Numbered from the stretch's first letter, positions 1-8,615 are shown. The stretch is 64,000 nt of DNA from Schleiferiaceae bacterium (GCA_018401735.1 JAGYKI010000004.1:1-64000), one strand, 5' to 3'. The notes: generated by a model from the sequence alone, not told the origin. A program made the numbers and translations.

Positions 1-52
1 CGGGCTATTGCGAAGGGCTTCGGCGTAGAAAAACGCTTTTTAGAAGAGGCTT
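1..52. repeat. Partial copy of a dispersed hairpin repeat, cut by the window edge
   Basis: The window opens with CGGGCTATTGC, followed by a GGCG...GAAA..CGCTTTTTAGAAGAGG segment. The reverse complement of 18438-18486, inside the 263-bp element described below, starts with the same 11 bases and continues with a similar GGCGCGGAAA..CGCTTTTAGAAGGGG segment. I take the two as members of one dispersed non-coding repeat family; the rest of this copy would lie left of the window. No ORF or RNA gene is visible in bases 1-87. Confidence 0.5.
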
Positions 53-87
53 AGCAGTGTTTTATTTATACACCTTAAAGTCTCCGT

Positions 88-2001
88 TTAATACGATAAA
101 ACCAAGCCACTTAATGGAGGGATGTCGAATCCGCCATCTTCTCGTTTTTTGGATGTGGCTGCGCTACTCATTACCATTTTATAATCCGCTTTCGCAGATG
201 GGTATAACCAAACTTTTGTGCGCTCCGTGTTATTAAAGATGCAAAGCAAGTGCTCCTCTTCCCAAGATCTTTCATAAACGAAAAGGCCTTGTTTTTCAAA
301 ATCGCGAATAAACTCCAAGCTACCTTTTTGCAAGGCCTGGTAACGGCGACGCATCTCAATTAAGTTTCGATAGTAATTGAATAAAGTAGAGTCAAAAACC
401 ACAGCATCACTAGGACGTGGCAAATCCAAAGGATGTTTAGCTTCCTTTTCAAAGTTTAATTCTGGCCAAATTAGGGGTTTGCGGTTATCAGGATCGTCGG
501 CGCCCCACATGCCCATTTCATCACCTCCGTAAATTTGGGGCGCACCCACATAACTAAACTGGTGTAACAACAAGGCTTTCTGTTTTTGACGCGTATAAGC
601 ATCGGGTTTATTAATCTTATACTGTGAATCTTGAGAAACTTTAGCCTCAAATTTATAAAGGTTATTATTATAAAGAGAGGTGGACAATCGGGGCACATCA
701 TGACTAGAACTAATATTCATTAATGCGAGACTTGAGCCGTAACGCAAATTGCGGGAAAAAGATATCAGGCTATCTGTCAACTCTTTAGCGCCGCTAGAGT
801 CTGGAGCAGGATTGAAATAAGAGCGAGCCGCTCTATACCAACGATAATTCATTACTGCATCGAAAATATCACCCTTTAAATACGGAGCAGGATTTAATAA
901 ATCGTGGGGGAATTTCTTCCACCATACTTCCCCAATTAGATACGCTTGTGGATTTAGATCTTTTACCACTTTACGGTAATCGCGCCAAAAACCAAGTGGT
1001 ATTTCTGCTGCCACATCTAGGCGAAAGCCGTCCACGCCATCTTCCGGATTTCCATCGCCATTAGGATCGAGCCAGCGGGAAGTAATGGCAAAAATGTGAT
1101 CTTTTGCGGCTTGACTGTATATATCGCCCTCGAAAGCCTGAATGTCGGCCTCGTGATCTAAAGCATGCGTTTCTTTTATCTCGGGCAAGGTGGGCACACC
1201 AAACCAGCCGCGGTAGGCAAATTCATTACTGTCTGTTGTGGGATTATCCCAATTTTTCACCCAATACCAGTCGCGATAAGCGGAAGCTCCCTGTTTTTCT
1301 ACTAAATCACGCCAAGCCCAAAACTCATTACCCGTATGATTCCACGAATAGTCAATTATAAGACGCATACCGCGCTGATGAACAGCTTCAATTAATTTTA
1401 AGAAAAGGCTATCCGCGCCCGTAAAACGCCAAGTGCTCGGGTCAGCGGGGTCTTCCTGGGCGATAATTTCTTTATCCGCATCTGGGCTTGGCCCAAAATT
1501 AATATCAATATGGCGCCAATTGCGCGCATCGTATTTATGCAAAGAAGGGGCATCATTAAGGGGGTTGAAATACAGGGCCGTTACTCCTAAAGAATCGAGG
1601 TAATCGAGTTTTTGTAAAACTCCTGCCAAATCGCCCCCATAGCGGCGAAACTGCAGCTTTGCATCGAAGGTATTGATGTGATTACCGCTCCAATCTTTAA
1701 TACTATCCAAAGCGGGGAAATAAGTATCATCGGCATACCAATCTTGGCCCCAAGGGGTGGTTTTCCAATTTGAAGGTAAGGGATTAGCATAAGCGCCGGC
1801 TATATCAACGGGGCGCGGATCATTATTGGTATCGCCGTTGTGAAAGCGTTCTACAAAAATCTGATACCAAATAACCTCTTCTGCCCAAGCGGGAGGCAAG
1901 GTGTTTTTAATTTCCACGTCTACTTCCTGACAAGCCGAGAATTGAGCAAAAAAAAGACCCATAAAAAGGGTCTTAGCTAAAATTCTATTAAACTTTTTCA
2001 T
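88..2001 (-). CDS. GH13 alpha-amylase family lipoprotein (SusG/neopullulanase-like)
   Basis: Glycoside hydrolase family 13 enzyme predicted to cut alpha-1,4-glucans or cyclomaltodextrins at the cell surface or in the periplasm. The N-terminus has a lipoprotein signal ending FSAC (Cys24), followed by an acidic stretch that may direct surface export. The conserved GH13 regions are all present: DYSWNHTG (region I), DGFRLD with the nucleophile Asp329, IGEVWW with the acid/base Glu358, and SSSHD with the transition-state Asp435. An N-terminal motif (WYQIFVERFHNGD) and the C-terminal beta domain are typical of the neopullulanase/cyclomaltodextrinase branch. At 637 residues the length is usual for SusG-like enzymes. 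Its start overlaps the stop of the upstream Nudix regulator by 14 bp, so the two are almost certainly co-transcribed. The exact substrate cannot be read from sequence. Confidence 0.93.
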   Translation of the reverse strand: MKKFNRILAKTLFMGLFFAQFSACQEVDVEIKNTLPPAWAEEVIWYQIFVERFHNGDTNNDPRPVDIAGAYANPLPSNWKTTPWGQDWYADDTYFPALDSIKDWSGNHINTFDAKLQFRRYGGDLAGVLQKLDYLDSLGVTALYFNPLNDAPSLHKYDARNWRHIDINFGPSPDADKEIIAQEDPADPSTWRFTGADSLFLKLIEAVHQRGMRLIIDYSWNHTGNEFWAWRDLVEKQGASAYRDWYWVKNWDNPTTDSNEFAYRGWFGVPTLPEIKETHALDHEADIQAFEGDIYSQAAKDHIFAITSRWLDPNGDGNPEDGVDGFRLDVAAEIPLGFWRDYRKVVKDLNPQAYLIGEVWWKKFPHDLLNPAPYLKGDIFDAVMNYRWYRAARSYFNPAPDSSGAKELTDSLISFSRNLRYGSSLALMNISSSHDVPRLSTSLYNNNLYKFEAKVSQDSQYKINKPDAYTRQKQKALLLHQFSYVGAPQIYGGDEMGMWGADDPDNRKPLIWPELNFEKEAKHPLDLPRPSDAVVFDSTLFNYYRNLIEMRRRYQALQKGSLEFIRDFEKQGLFVYERSWEEEHLLCIFNNTERTKVWLYPSAKADYKMVMSSAATSKKREDGGFDIPPLSGLVLSY

Positions 2002-2683
2002 GGTTTAATTTATAAAGAACTGCGGGCTTGTGTAAAACCCCAGTTTGTTTCTGATTGGTGGGCGACACCAGTTTCTCTTTGAGAATCTTCTTACGGAAGT
2101 TTCGCTTATCGAGATCCTTCCCTAAAATTGTTTCGTACAGCCTTTGAATATGACCTAGGGTAAATTTCTCGGGCAATAATTCGAAACCGGTTTTATAATT
2201 TACAAAGTCATCCCGCAGACGCTCCAGTGCTTCAAAGAGAATTTTATTGTGGTCGAAAGCTAGCTGCGGTGTTTCTTCGATGTCTTGCCAGAATACTCTT
2301 TCTGCAAAAGAACTTGCCTCGGGGCTAAAATCCTCCATTTTCACCAAGGCCATATAGGCCACGGTTATTACGCGCGCTTGAGGATTGGAACGGTAGCTTT
2401 TCAGCCAGTCTAAATCCTTAATATCACTTACTCTATCTGGGTCACCGAAGGCTCTATATTGTTGCAAGAAGATTCCAGAAAGGCCGCTTATCTCAAATAA
2501 CACCCGATTAGCCGCCTCATCCAGACCTTCATCATCTACAATCAAATCACCCGGAAGGGCCAGTTGAACTTTTTCTTTATCGGATAGCTTTTGCTCGATG
2601 AGCAATACTTTTAACCTTTCGTTATCAAAGCCGAAAACAACGCAATCGACCGAAACATTGGGGTTTACATTTTTAGTCGTCAC
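1988..2683 (-). CDS. Nudix-fold transcriptional regulator, NrtR/AraR-like, likely sugar-responsive
   Basis: A protein with an N-terminal Nudix-type domain (about residues 8-150) and a C-terminal winged-helix domain (about 160-231). This is the architecture of NrtR and the Bacteroidota AraR-type regulators. The Nudix box (about residues 45-70) is degenerate: the REUxEExGU core reads RVLFEISGL, so most metal-binding glutamates are gone and hydrolase activity is unlikely. It heads a two-gene operon with the amylase and is divergent from the pfkA-maltose phosphorylase operon, so control of alpha-glucan use is the natural role. A palindrome in the shared intergenic region, repeated before susC, is its probable operator. 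The ligand is unknown; a sugar or sugar phosphate is likely. An active Nudix hydrolase is the less likely alternative. Confidence 0.85.
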   Translation of the reverse strand: MTTKNVNPNVSVDCVVFGFDNERLKVLLIEQKLSDKEKVQLALPGDLIVDDEGLDEAANRVLFEISGLSGIFLQQYRAFGDPDRVSDIKDLDWLKSYRSNPQARVITVAYMALVKMEDFSPEASSFAERVFWQDIEETPQLAFDHNKILFEALERLRDDFVNYKTGFELLPEKFTLGHIQRLYETILGKDLDKRNFRKKILKEKLVSPTNQKQTGVLHKPAVLYKLNHEKV

Positions 2684-2723
2684 TTTTTTGCAATAGTTGG
2701 GGAGATTGTTTCAAAATTCTCAG

Positions 2724-2731
2724 CAAAAGTA
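2724..2731 (-). promoter_or_regulatory. -7 promoter element of the regulator-amylase operon
   Basis: Reads TACTTTTG on the minus strand, an exact match to the Bacteroidota -7 consensus TANNTTTG, about 40 bases before the regulator start. No TTG -33 element is found at the normal 17-23 base spacing. Instead the palindrome at 2747-2763 begins exactly 15 bases upstream. The same arrangement recurs before susC. Confidence 0.6.
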
Positions 2732-2746
2732 GTATTTTTTTTCGCA

Positions 2747-2763
2747 AGTGTAAAATTTACACT
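2747..2763. promoter_or_regulatory. Palindromic operator AGTGTAAAATTTACACT between divergent operons
   Basis: Two perfect 8-base arms, AGTGTAAA and TTTACACT, around a single central A. The site lies in the 106-bp region between the divergent Nudix regulator and pfkA. It touches the pfkA -7 box on one side and lies 15 bases from the regulator's -7 box on the other. A near-identical palindrome lies before susC at 17311-17329. That the Nudix-type regulator binds here is inference from symmetry, position and recurrence. Confidence 0.7.
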
Positions 2764-2770
2764 AAGTTTG
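2763..2770 (+). promoter_or_regulatory. -7 promoter element of the pfkA-maltose phosphorylase operon
   Basis: TAAGTTTG matches TANNTTTG and lies 19 bases before the pfkA start codon. Its first base is the last base of the palindrome at 2747-2763, so a protein bound there would contact the polymerase site. No clear TTG -33 element is present at the usual distance. Confidence 0.6.
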
Positions 2771-2789
2771 CTCTATCAGTACAGCAACA

Positions 2790-3773
2790 ATGTCAAAAGA
2801 GATAAAATCGATTGGAGTTTTAACCTCCGGGGGAGATGCTCCAGGAATGAATGCCGCGATTCGTGCGGTGGTAAGAGCTGCAAATTACTATAATTTACGG
2901 GTATTCGGAATTTACGAAGGATATCAAGGCCTTATAGAGAATCGAATACTTGAATTAAACGCAAGGTCGGTAAAAAATATTTTAAATCGTGGGGGTACCG
3001 TATTAAAATCCTCACGTTCCGAAGAATTTAAAACCAAGGAAGGCCGTAAAAAAGCTTATCAACACTTGGTGGACCGCGGAATTGACGCCTTAGTGTTAAT
3101 TGGAGGAAATGGCACCTTTACAGGCGGAATGTATTTCAGTCAAGAATTTGACATCCCTGTAATGGGTTTGCCTGGCACCATTGATAATGACCTAGCAGGT
3201 ACCGACTTTACTATTGGCTACGATACCGCTTGCAACGTGGTAATAGACTGCGTAGACAAAATTCGCGACACAGCCGAATCACATAATCGCCTCTTTTTTG
3301 TGGAGGTAATGGGACGTGATTCTGGATTTATCGCGCTAAGAACGGGTTTAGCATCAGGAGCCTTAGATGTGGTTTTACCCGAAGAAGATCAACCTATGGA
3401 AGACCTTTACCAAGAACTGGAGAAAGGTGCCAACAACAATAAAATGAACCGTATTATTATTGTATCCGAAGGAAACAAGTTGGGAGATACTTGGACGGTA
3501 GCCCAAAAAGTACGTGAGCGCTACCCACAATGGGATTCTAAAATTACCATACTAGGCCATCTTCAACGCGGCGGCTCTCCTAGCTGCTTAGACCGTGTAT
3601 TGGCGAGTCAACTTGGCGTAGCCGCGGTGGAAGCTTTGCGCGAAGGTCGCCAAGGGGAAATGATTGGCATGGTTAATCATAAACTTCTTTTTACCCCTTT
3701 TGACAAGGCGATTGAAAGTAAGAGCAAAATAGACATGGAGCTCAATCGCATTCTTAAAATTTTATCAACTTAA
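2790..3773 (+). CDS. pfkA: ATP-dependent 6-phosphofructokinase
   Basis: Converts fructose 6-phosphate and ATP to fructose 1,6-bisphosphate, the committed step of glycolysis, in the cytoplasm. Family hallmarks are clear: GGDAPGMN near residue 14 (ATP site), GGNGTFTGG, the catalytic motif TIDND at residues 130-134 (Asp132), and MGRDSGFIA for the sugar phosphate. Its 327 residues fit the short bacterial PfkA family, and the GG.G at the ATP site favours ATP over pyrophosphate. It is the first gene of an operon, 15 bases before gap, that continues to beta-phosphoglucomutase and maltose phosphorylase. The promoter carries the predicted sugar operator, so this copy is probably induced with maltose use. 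There may be another pfkA elsewhere. Confidence 0.95.
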   Translation: MSKEIKSIGVLTSGGDAPGMNAAIRAVVRAANYYNLRVFGIYEGYQGLIENRILELNARSVKNILNRGGTVLKSSRSEEFKTKEGRKKAYQHLVDRGIDALVLIGGNGTFTGGMYFSQEFDIPVMGLPGTIDNDLAGTDFTIGYDTACNVVIDCVDKIRDTAESHNRLFFVEVMGRDSGFIALRTGLASGALDVVLPEEDQPMEDLYQELEKGANNNKMNRIIIVSEGNKLGDTWTVAQKVRERYPQWDSKITILGHLQRGGSPSCLDRVLASQLGVAAVEALREGRQGEMIGMVNHKLLFTPFDKAIESKSKIDMELNRILKILST

Positions 3774-3787
3774 GTAAATAATCAAAA

Positions 3788-4780
3788 ATGAAAAATATCG
3801 CAATTAACGGCTTTGGTCGCATTGGCCGTTTAACCTTTCGTAACCTCATTGAAAACAATGAAGTTAGCGTAGTGGCCATCAACGATTTAACCAAGCCAGA
3901 AATTCTATTACATTTATTAAAGTACGATTCTGTACACGGACGCTTTCCGCACACCGTTAGCCTAGAAGGCAATACCTTAGTTATTGGCGATCATAAAATT
4001 AAACTTTTGGCCGAGCGCGATCCCGCTGCTTTACCTTGGGCTGAAATGAATATTGATCTAGTACTAGAATGTACTGGTATTTTCACTTCTCCAGAAAAGA
4101 TGGAATTGCACCGTCAGGCGGGCGCTAAAAAAGTTCTTTTGAGTGCCCCTGCTAAAGGTGATGTTAAAACCGTTGTTTTAGGCGTAAATGATAGCGACTT
4201 AAATGCCGACGATGTATTTTTAAGTAACGCATCTTGTACGACCAACTGTTTAGCTCCCATGGCTAAAGCTTTGCACGATAAATTTGGTATTGTTAAGGGT
4301 TTCATGACCACTACACACGCCTATACGGCTGATCAGAATTTACAGGATTCCCCGCATAGCGATTTACGCCGCGCTCGTGCTGCTGCTCTTTCTATTATTC
4401 CTACCACCACTGGTGCTGCAAAGGCCGTTGGCCTGGTATTACCCGAGTTAAAAGGTAAATTAGATGGCTTCGCCATGCGCGTTCCTACCCCTACTGGTTC
4501 GGTTACCGATCTTACCGTAGAGTTGAGTAGAGAAACTACTATTGAAGAAATTAACGCCACTATAAAAGCGGCTGCAGATAGCTATTTAAAAGGCATTTTA
4601 GAATATACTGAAGACCCTATTGTTTCTGCCGATATTGTTGGTAGCAAGTATAGCTGTATTTTTGACGCTCAATTGACCAACGTAAATGGTAATATGGCCA
4701 AAATCGTGGGTTGGTATGATAATGAGGCAGGATACTCGGCACGCTTGGCTGATATGGCCCTTAAAATGGTTTCTATTTAA
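3788..4780 (+). CDS. gap: Type I glyceraldehyde-3-phosphate dehydrogenase
   Basis: Oxidises glyceraldehyde 3-phosphate to 1,3-bisphosphoglycerate with NAD in glycolysis. The N-terminal Rossmann motif (INGFGRIGR) and the active-site SCTTN with Cys150 are present. So are the TTHAYT segment with the catalytic histidine and the C-terminal WYDNEAGYS typical of type I enzymes. Length (330 residues) is normal. The gene lies 14 bases after pfkA and 21 before the sugar kinase, in the same predicted maltose-responsive operon. A glycolytic gap gene placed with disaccharide phosphorolysis genes suggests either a dedicated second copy or direct coupling of central glycolysis to glucan supply. Confidence 0.96.
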   Translation: MKNIAINGFGRIGRLTFRNLIENNEVSVVAINDLTKPEILLHLLKYDSVHGRFPHTVSLEGNTLVIGDHKIKLLAERDPAALPWAEMNIDLVLECTGIFTSPEKMELHRQAGAKKVLLSAPAKGDVKTVVLGVNDSDLNADDVFLSNASCTTNCLAPMAKALHDKFGIVKGFMTTTHAYTADQNLQDSPHSDLRRARAAALSIIPTTTGAAKAVGLVLPELKGKLDGFAMRVPTPTGSVTDLTVELSRETTIEEINATIKAAADSYLKGILEYTEDPIVSADIVGSKYSCIFDAQLTNVNGNMAKIVGWYDNEAGYSARLADMALKMVSI

Positions 4781-4801
4781 AGAAGCACTAATTTGTTGTA
4801 A

Positions 4802-5668
4802 ATGATATATTTGGCAGAAAGCGGAAGTACCAAGTGCGACGCAGTATTTTTAAGTGATGAGGGCGAAGAAATAAAACGCATCCGCACCATTGGTTTCAAC
4901 CCTTATTTTCACGACCGTCATTTTGTGGCGGAAGAAATTCAGAAAGTAGAGGAAGTGGCCGCTATGGGCGCAGAAGTAAAACAAGTTTATTTCTACGGAG
5001 CAGGTTGCTCTTCACCCGAACTTAACGAAGAAGTGGCAATTGGCCTTAAGGCCGGATTCCCTAATGCAGAAATTTTTGTGGATCACGATTTACGCGCTTC
5101 TGCCTACGCTACCTGGAACGGTGATCCGCAAATTACTTGCATCCTCGGTACGGGTAGCAATTGTGTCTATTACGATGGTGAAAATTTAGTACCCGGAAAT
5201 TCGGGTTACGGTTTTATAATTGGCGATGAAGGTTCGGCTAGCTATATCGGAAAACGATTGGTACGCGCCTACCTTTATCACCAAATGAATGAAACGCACC
5301 GTCGCGAATTCGAACAAACTTTTCAGGTAGATAAAAATATTATCCGTCATAATGTTTACGCTCCCACCGGTGCTAATGTGTTTTTAGGATCCTTTGCTCC
5401 TTTTGCTCATAAATACCTCGACGATGCTTTTTACTACCAAATCGTTTTTAATGGTTTCCGCGAATTTGTAGAAACACAGGTTTTGCCTTTCCCCGAGTCT
5501 CGTAAAGTGCCCATTAGCTTTGTTGGTTCCATTGCCCATCATTTTGAGCCCGTATTAAATGATGTTCTAGACTTTTTTGATCTTAAAAAAGGCCGCATCA
5601 TTCGTCGCCCAGTCGATGGCCTAATTGACTTTCATAAGCGTTACCGCATGAAACTAAAAACTAGCTAA
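4802..5668 (+). CDS. BadF/BadG-type sugar kinase (GlcNAc kinase family), probable glucokinase role
   Basis: An ASKHA-fold kinase of the BadF/BadG/BcrA/BcrD ATPase family, usually annotated N-acetylglucosamine kinase in Bacteroidota. The phosphate-1 motif is SGSTKCD near the N-terminus. The GTGSN motif follows near residue 116, and GDEGSASYIG near residue 140 is typical of the GlcNAc/glucosamine kinase branch. At 288 residues it is of usual length. Its place directly before beta-phosphoglucomutase and maltose phosphorylase, with no gap to the next start codon, suggests it phosphorylates the free glucose released when maltose is phosphorolysed. That substrate assignment is inference; amino-sugar kinase activity is the main alternative. 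Confidence 0.85.
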   Translation: MIYLAESGSTKCDAVFLSDEGEEIKRIRTIGFNPYFHDRHFVAEEIQKVEEVAAMGAEVKQVYFYGAGCSSPELNEEVAIGLKAGFPNAEIFVDHDLRASAYATWNGDPQITCILGTGSNCVYYDGENLVPGNSGYGFIIGDEGSASYIGKRLVRAYLYHQMNETHRREFEQTFQVDKNIIRHNVYAPTGANVFLGSFAPFAHKYLDDAFYYQIVFNGFREFVETQVLPFPESRKVPISFVGSIAHHFEPVLNDVLDFFDLKKGRIIRRPVDGLIDFHKRYRMKLKTS

Positions 5669-6328
5669 ATGGCTCCAATTAAGGGTTTTCTATTTGATTT
5701 AGATGGCGTAATCGTAGACACCGCTAAATTTCATTTTAAAGCTTGGCAAAAACTCGCCGCTGAATTAGGCATTCACTTCGACGAGGCGGATAATGAAAAA
5801 TTAAAGGGCGTTAGCCGCAAAGAATCGCTCGAGAAAATTTTGGAATGGGGCCATACCAGCCTCGATGCAGAGCGCTTTGAAGCCATGATGGCCAAGAAAA
5901 ATGACTGGTATCTCGATTTCGTAAAAGAAATGTCGGCCGATGAAGCCCTACCGGGAGCAAAAGATTTTCTGGCCGCTTCTTTAGCCCTTAAACTAAGAGT
6001 GGGACTGGGTTCGGCCAGTAAAAATGCCGAGCTGATCTTAAACTTACTGCAAATTCACGATTCTTTCGAATGCATAATTGATGGCACCAAAATTACGCGC
6101 TCGAAGCCCGACCCGCAAGTGTTTAGCATGGGAGCCGAGTTTTTAGGCATCGAGCCGCAATCGATTGTAGTTTTTGAAGATTCCCAAGCAGGTATTGAAG
6201 CTGCTCGCGCCGGCGGATTCCGCAGCGTGGGTATTGGCGACCCTAAAATCTTAGCTGATGCAGAGATTGTTATTTCTGGACTGCATCAATTCAGCCCTAC
6301 CGAAATAATAAACAAACTGAACTTCTAA
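5669..6328 (+). CDS. pgmB: Beta-phosphoglucomutase
   Basis: HAD-superfamily mutase that converts beta-glucose 1-phosphate to glucose 6-phosphate. It shows the phospho-acceptor motif DLDGV near residue 10 (the nucleophile and the acid/base Asp), motif II in GLGSASKN, Lys in SKPDPQVF, and the metal-binding FEDSQAGIEAA. The cap domain (about residues 18-85) contains the substrate-binding KGVSRKESLE typical of true PgmB rather than of generic HAD phosphatases. The start codon follows the kinase stop codon directly and the stop lies five bases before maltose phosphorylase. This is the classical pair: inverting GH65 phosphorylases release beta-glucose 1-phosphate, which only PgmB can use. Confidence 0.94.
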   Translation: MAPIKGFLFDLDGVIVDTAKFHFKAWQKLAAELGIHFDEADNEKLKGVSRKESLEKILEWGHTSLDAERFEAMMAKKNDWYLDFVKEMSADEALPGAKDFLAASLALKLRVGLGSASKNAELILNLLQIHDSFECIIDGTKITRSKPDPQVFSMGAEFLGIEPQSIVVFEDSQAGIEAARAGGFRSVGIGDPKILADAEIVISGLHQFSPTEIINKLNF

Positions 6329-6332
6329 ACAG

Positions 6333-8615
6333 ATGCATAATAAATACTTGGTTACCGATGAATGGAAAATCATCGAAGACCTTTGGCGCCCCGAATTAAA
6401 TCAAGGCTCCGAATCTATTTTCAGTATTGGTAATGGCTTTATGGGCCAACGTGCTAATTTTGAAGAGGATTACAGCGGACAAAGTTTACAAGGTAGTTAC
6501 CTCGGTGGCGTTTACTTCCCCGATAAAACCCGCGTGGGTTGGTGGAAAAATGGTTACCCCGAGTATTTTGCAAAAGTGCTTAACTCCGTTAACTGGATTG
6601 GCCTTAAAATAGAAATCGACGGTATAAACCTCGATCTGGCGAAAGCCACCGTAAGCCATTTTTACCGGGAGTTGAACATGCAAGAAGGGCACTTAACCCG
6701 CCGCTTCCGTGCCGAAATTGCCCCTGGTAAAATTGTAGAAGTAGATGCCCAACGCTTTGTAAGCATGACGCGCAAAGAAATTGGTGCCATCCGCTATAGC
6801 TTTAAACTTATTCAGTTTAATGCCTCCGTTAAAATTACGCCTTACCTCGATTTCGACGTTATCAATCACGATAGTAACTACGAAGAAAAATTTTGGGAAA
6901 GCGTTTCTGAAAATGTAGCTACTCAAAAAGCGGTCATTGAAGCGAAAACTAGAAAACTTGATTTCCACGTGGCTGCAGCCATGCGTTACGAATTGTACCG
7001 CGGTAGTGCGCCCATAACCCTGTATCCGGAGATTAGTAAAAAAGATAAATACGCGGATAATTCTTTTACCGTAACCTGCGAAGCAAATGAAAATTATAGC
7101 CTTTATAAATATGCGGCTATTTGTAGCTCCTTCCATTACGACAAAAAAGATCTTCAGCAAAAGGCCGACGAATTAGCCAGTATTGCTCGTCGCGATGGAT
7201 TCGATAAATTATTGGCCGAGCAAAAAGCCGACTGGGCGCAACGTTGGCAGCAAAGCGATATAGCTATTACGGGCGATGCCGAGGCACAACAAGGCATTCG
7301 TTTTAATATTTTCCACCTTACCCAAACCTATACCGGTGAAGATGCCCGTTTGAATATTGGTCCCAAAGGATTTACCGGTGAGAAATACGGTGGCTCTACT
7401 TATTGGGATACTGAGGCCTACTGCCTCCCTTTCTATATGGCTTCGGCGGGAAAAGAAGTAGCGCGTAACCTCTTAATATACCGTTATAACCATTTAGAAA
7501 AAGCCATCGAAAATGCCGCAAAGCTAGGCTTTAGCAATGGCGCAGCCCTTTACCCCATGGTTACCATGAACGGAGAGGAATGCCATAACGAATGGGAAAT
7601 AACCTTCGAAGAAATTCACCGTAATGGCGCGATTGCCTTCGGAATTTTCAATTATATCCGCTATTTCGACGATAAGAATTATCTCGCCGAATACGGTTTA
7701 GAAGTACTTATCGGCATTGCGCGTTTCTGGGCGCAGCGCTTTACTTACAGCGAGGCAAAAGGACAATATGTAATGCTGGGCGTTACTGGTCCTAATGAAT
7801 ACGAAAACAACGTTAATAATAACTGGTACACGAGTTATATCGCGCGTTGGTGTATTCAATACGCGGCCGAATCTTTCGAAACAGTGAAGTCGCTAAACCC
7901 ATCTGCCTTAGAGCGCATCTTGGCGAAAGCCAGCTTTAAAGCGGAAGAGGAATTGGCGCAGTGGGCCAAGATTAGCAGCAATGTTTTCTTACCTGCTGAC
8001 GAGAAATTAGGCATTGTTTTGCAGCAAGAAGGCTATTTAGATAAAGAACAAATTTTAGCGGCCGATTTAGCCATTTCCGAACGCCCTATTAACCAGCACT
8101 GGAGTTGGGATCGCATTTTACGCTCTTGCTTTATCAAGCAGGCAGATGTGTTGCAAGGATTTTATTTCTTCGAAGACGATTTTAGCAAAGAAGAACTGGA
8201 GCGCAATTTCGATTTTTACGAGCCCCGCACCGTCCACGAAAGTTCGCTTTCTCCTTGTGTACACGTGGTACAAGCCGCCTATTTAGATAAACTCGATAAG
8301 GCCTATGAAATGTATTTGCGCACCAGCCGTCTCGATTTAGATGACTATAACCGCGAAGTACACGAAGGCTTGCACATTACCTCTATGGCCGGAACTTGGT
8401 TAGCCGTAGTAGAAGGTTTTGGAGGTATGAGAGTACGCGATGGCAAGCTCTATTTCAATCCGAAACTACCTAAAACTTGGAAAACTTTATCCTTTAAAAT
8501 TAACTTCCGCAATGCGGTACTCAAGGTAGATTTGAGCCCGACGAAGCACCACATCGAAAAACTATCGGGTGATGCGGTGGAAGTTATTGTACACGGAGAA
8601 TCTATTTCTCTCTAA
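6333..8615 (+). CDS. GH65 maltose phosphorylase
   Basis: Inverting phosphorylase that splits maltose with phosphate into glucose and beta-glucose 1-phosphate in the cytoplasm. The GH65 order is seen: an N-terminal beta-sandwich (to about residue 270), a linker, the (alpha/alpha)6 barrel, and a C-terminal beta domain (from about residue 690). The catalytic motif GPNEYENNVNNNWYT with general acid Glu489 matches maltose phosphorylases closely (the Lactobacillus enzyme uses Glu487). The phosphate-binding HESSLSPCVH and EGLHITSMAG are present. Trehalose and kojibiose phosphorylases differ around NNNWYT, so maltose is favoured. It ends the operon and is followed by a strong terminator. Its products feed the upstream kinase and PgmB. 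Confidence 0.93.
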   Translation: MHNKYLVTDEWKIIEDLWRPELNQGSESIFSIGNGFMGQRANFEEDYSGQSLQGSYLGGVYFPDKTRVGWWKNGYPEYFAKVLNSVNWIGLKIEIDGINLDLAKATVSHFYRELNMQEGHLTRRFRAEIAPGKIVEVDAQRFVSMTRKEIGAIRYSFKLIQFNASVKITPYLDFDVINHDSNYEEKFWESVSENVATQKAVIEAKTRKLDFHVAAAMRYELYRGSAPITLYPEISKKDKYADNSFTVTCEANENYSLYKYAAICSSFHYDKKDLQQKADELASIARRDGFDKLLAEQKADWAQRWQQSDIAITGDAEAQQGIRFNIFHLTQTYTGEDARLNIGPKGFTGEKYGGSTYWDTEAYCLPFYMASAGKEVARNLLIYRYNHLEKAIENAAKLGFSNGAALYPMVTMNGEECHNEWEITFEEIHRNGAIAFGIFNYIRYFDDKNYLAEYGLEVLIGIARFWAQRFTYSEAKGQYVMLGVTGPNEYENNVNNNWYTSYIARWCIQYAAESFETVKSLNPSALERILAKASFKAEEELAQWAKISSNVFLPADEKLGIVLQQEGYLDKEQILAADLAISERPINQHWSWDRILRSCFIKQADVLQGFYFFEDDFSKEELERNFDFYEPRTVHESSLSPCVHVVQAAYLDKLDKAYEMYLRTSRLDLDDYNREVHEGLHITSMAGTWLAVVEGFGGMRVRDGKLYFNPKLPKTWKTLSFKINFRNAVLKVDLSPTKHHIEKLSGDAVEVIVHGESISL

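Noticed and set aside
6693..7160. 155-residue open frame on the minus strand
   Set aside because: Lies wholly inside the maltose phosphorylase gene, antisense, with no protein-like motif. It is a by-product of the coding sequence.
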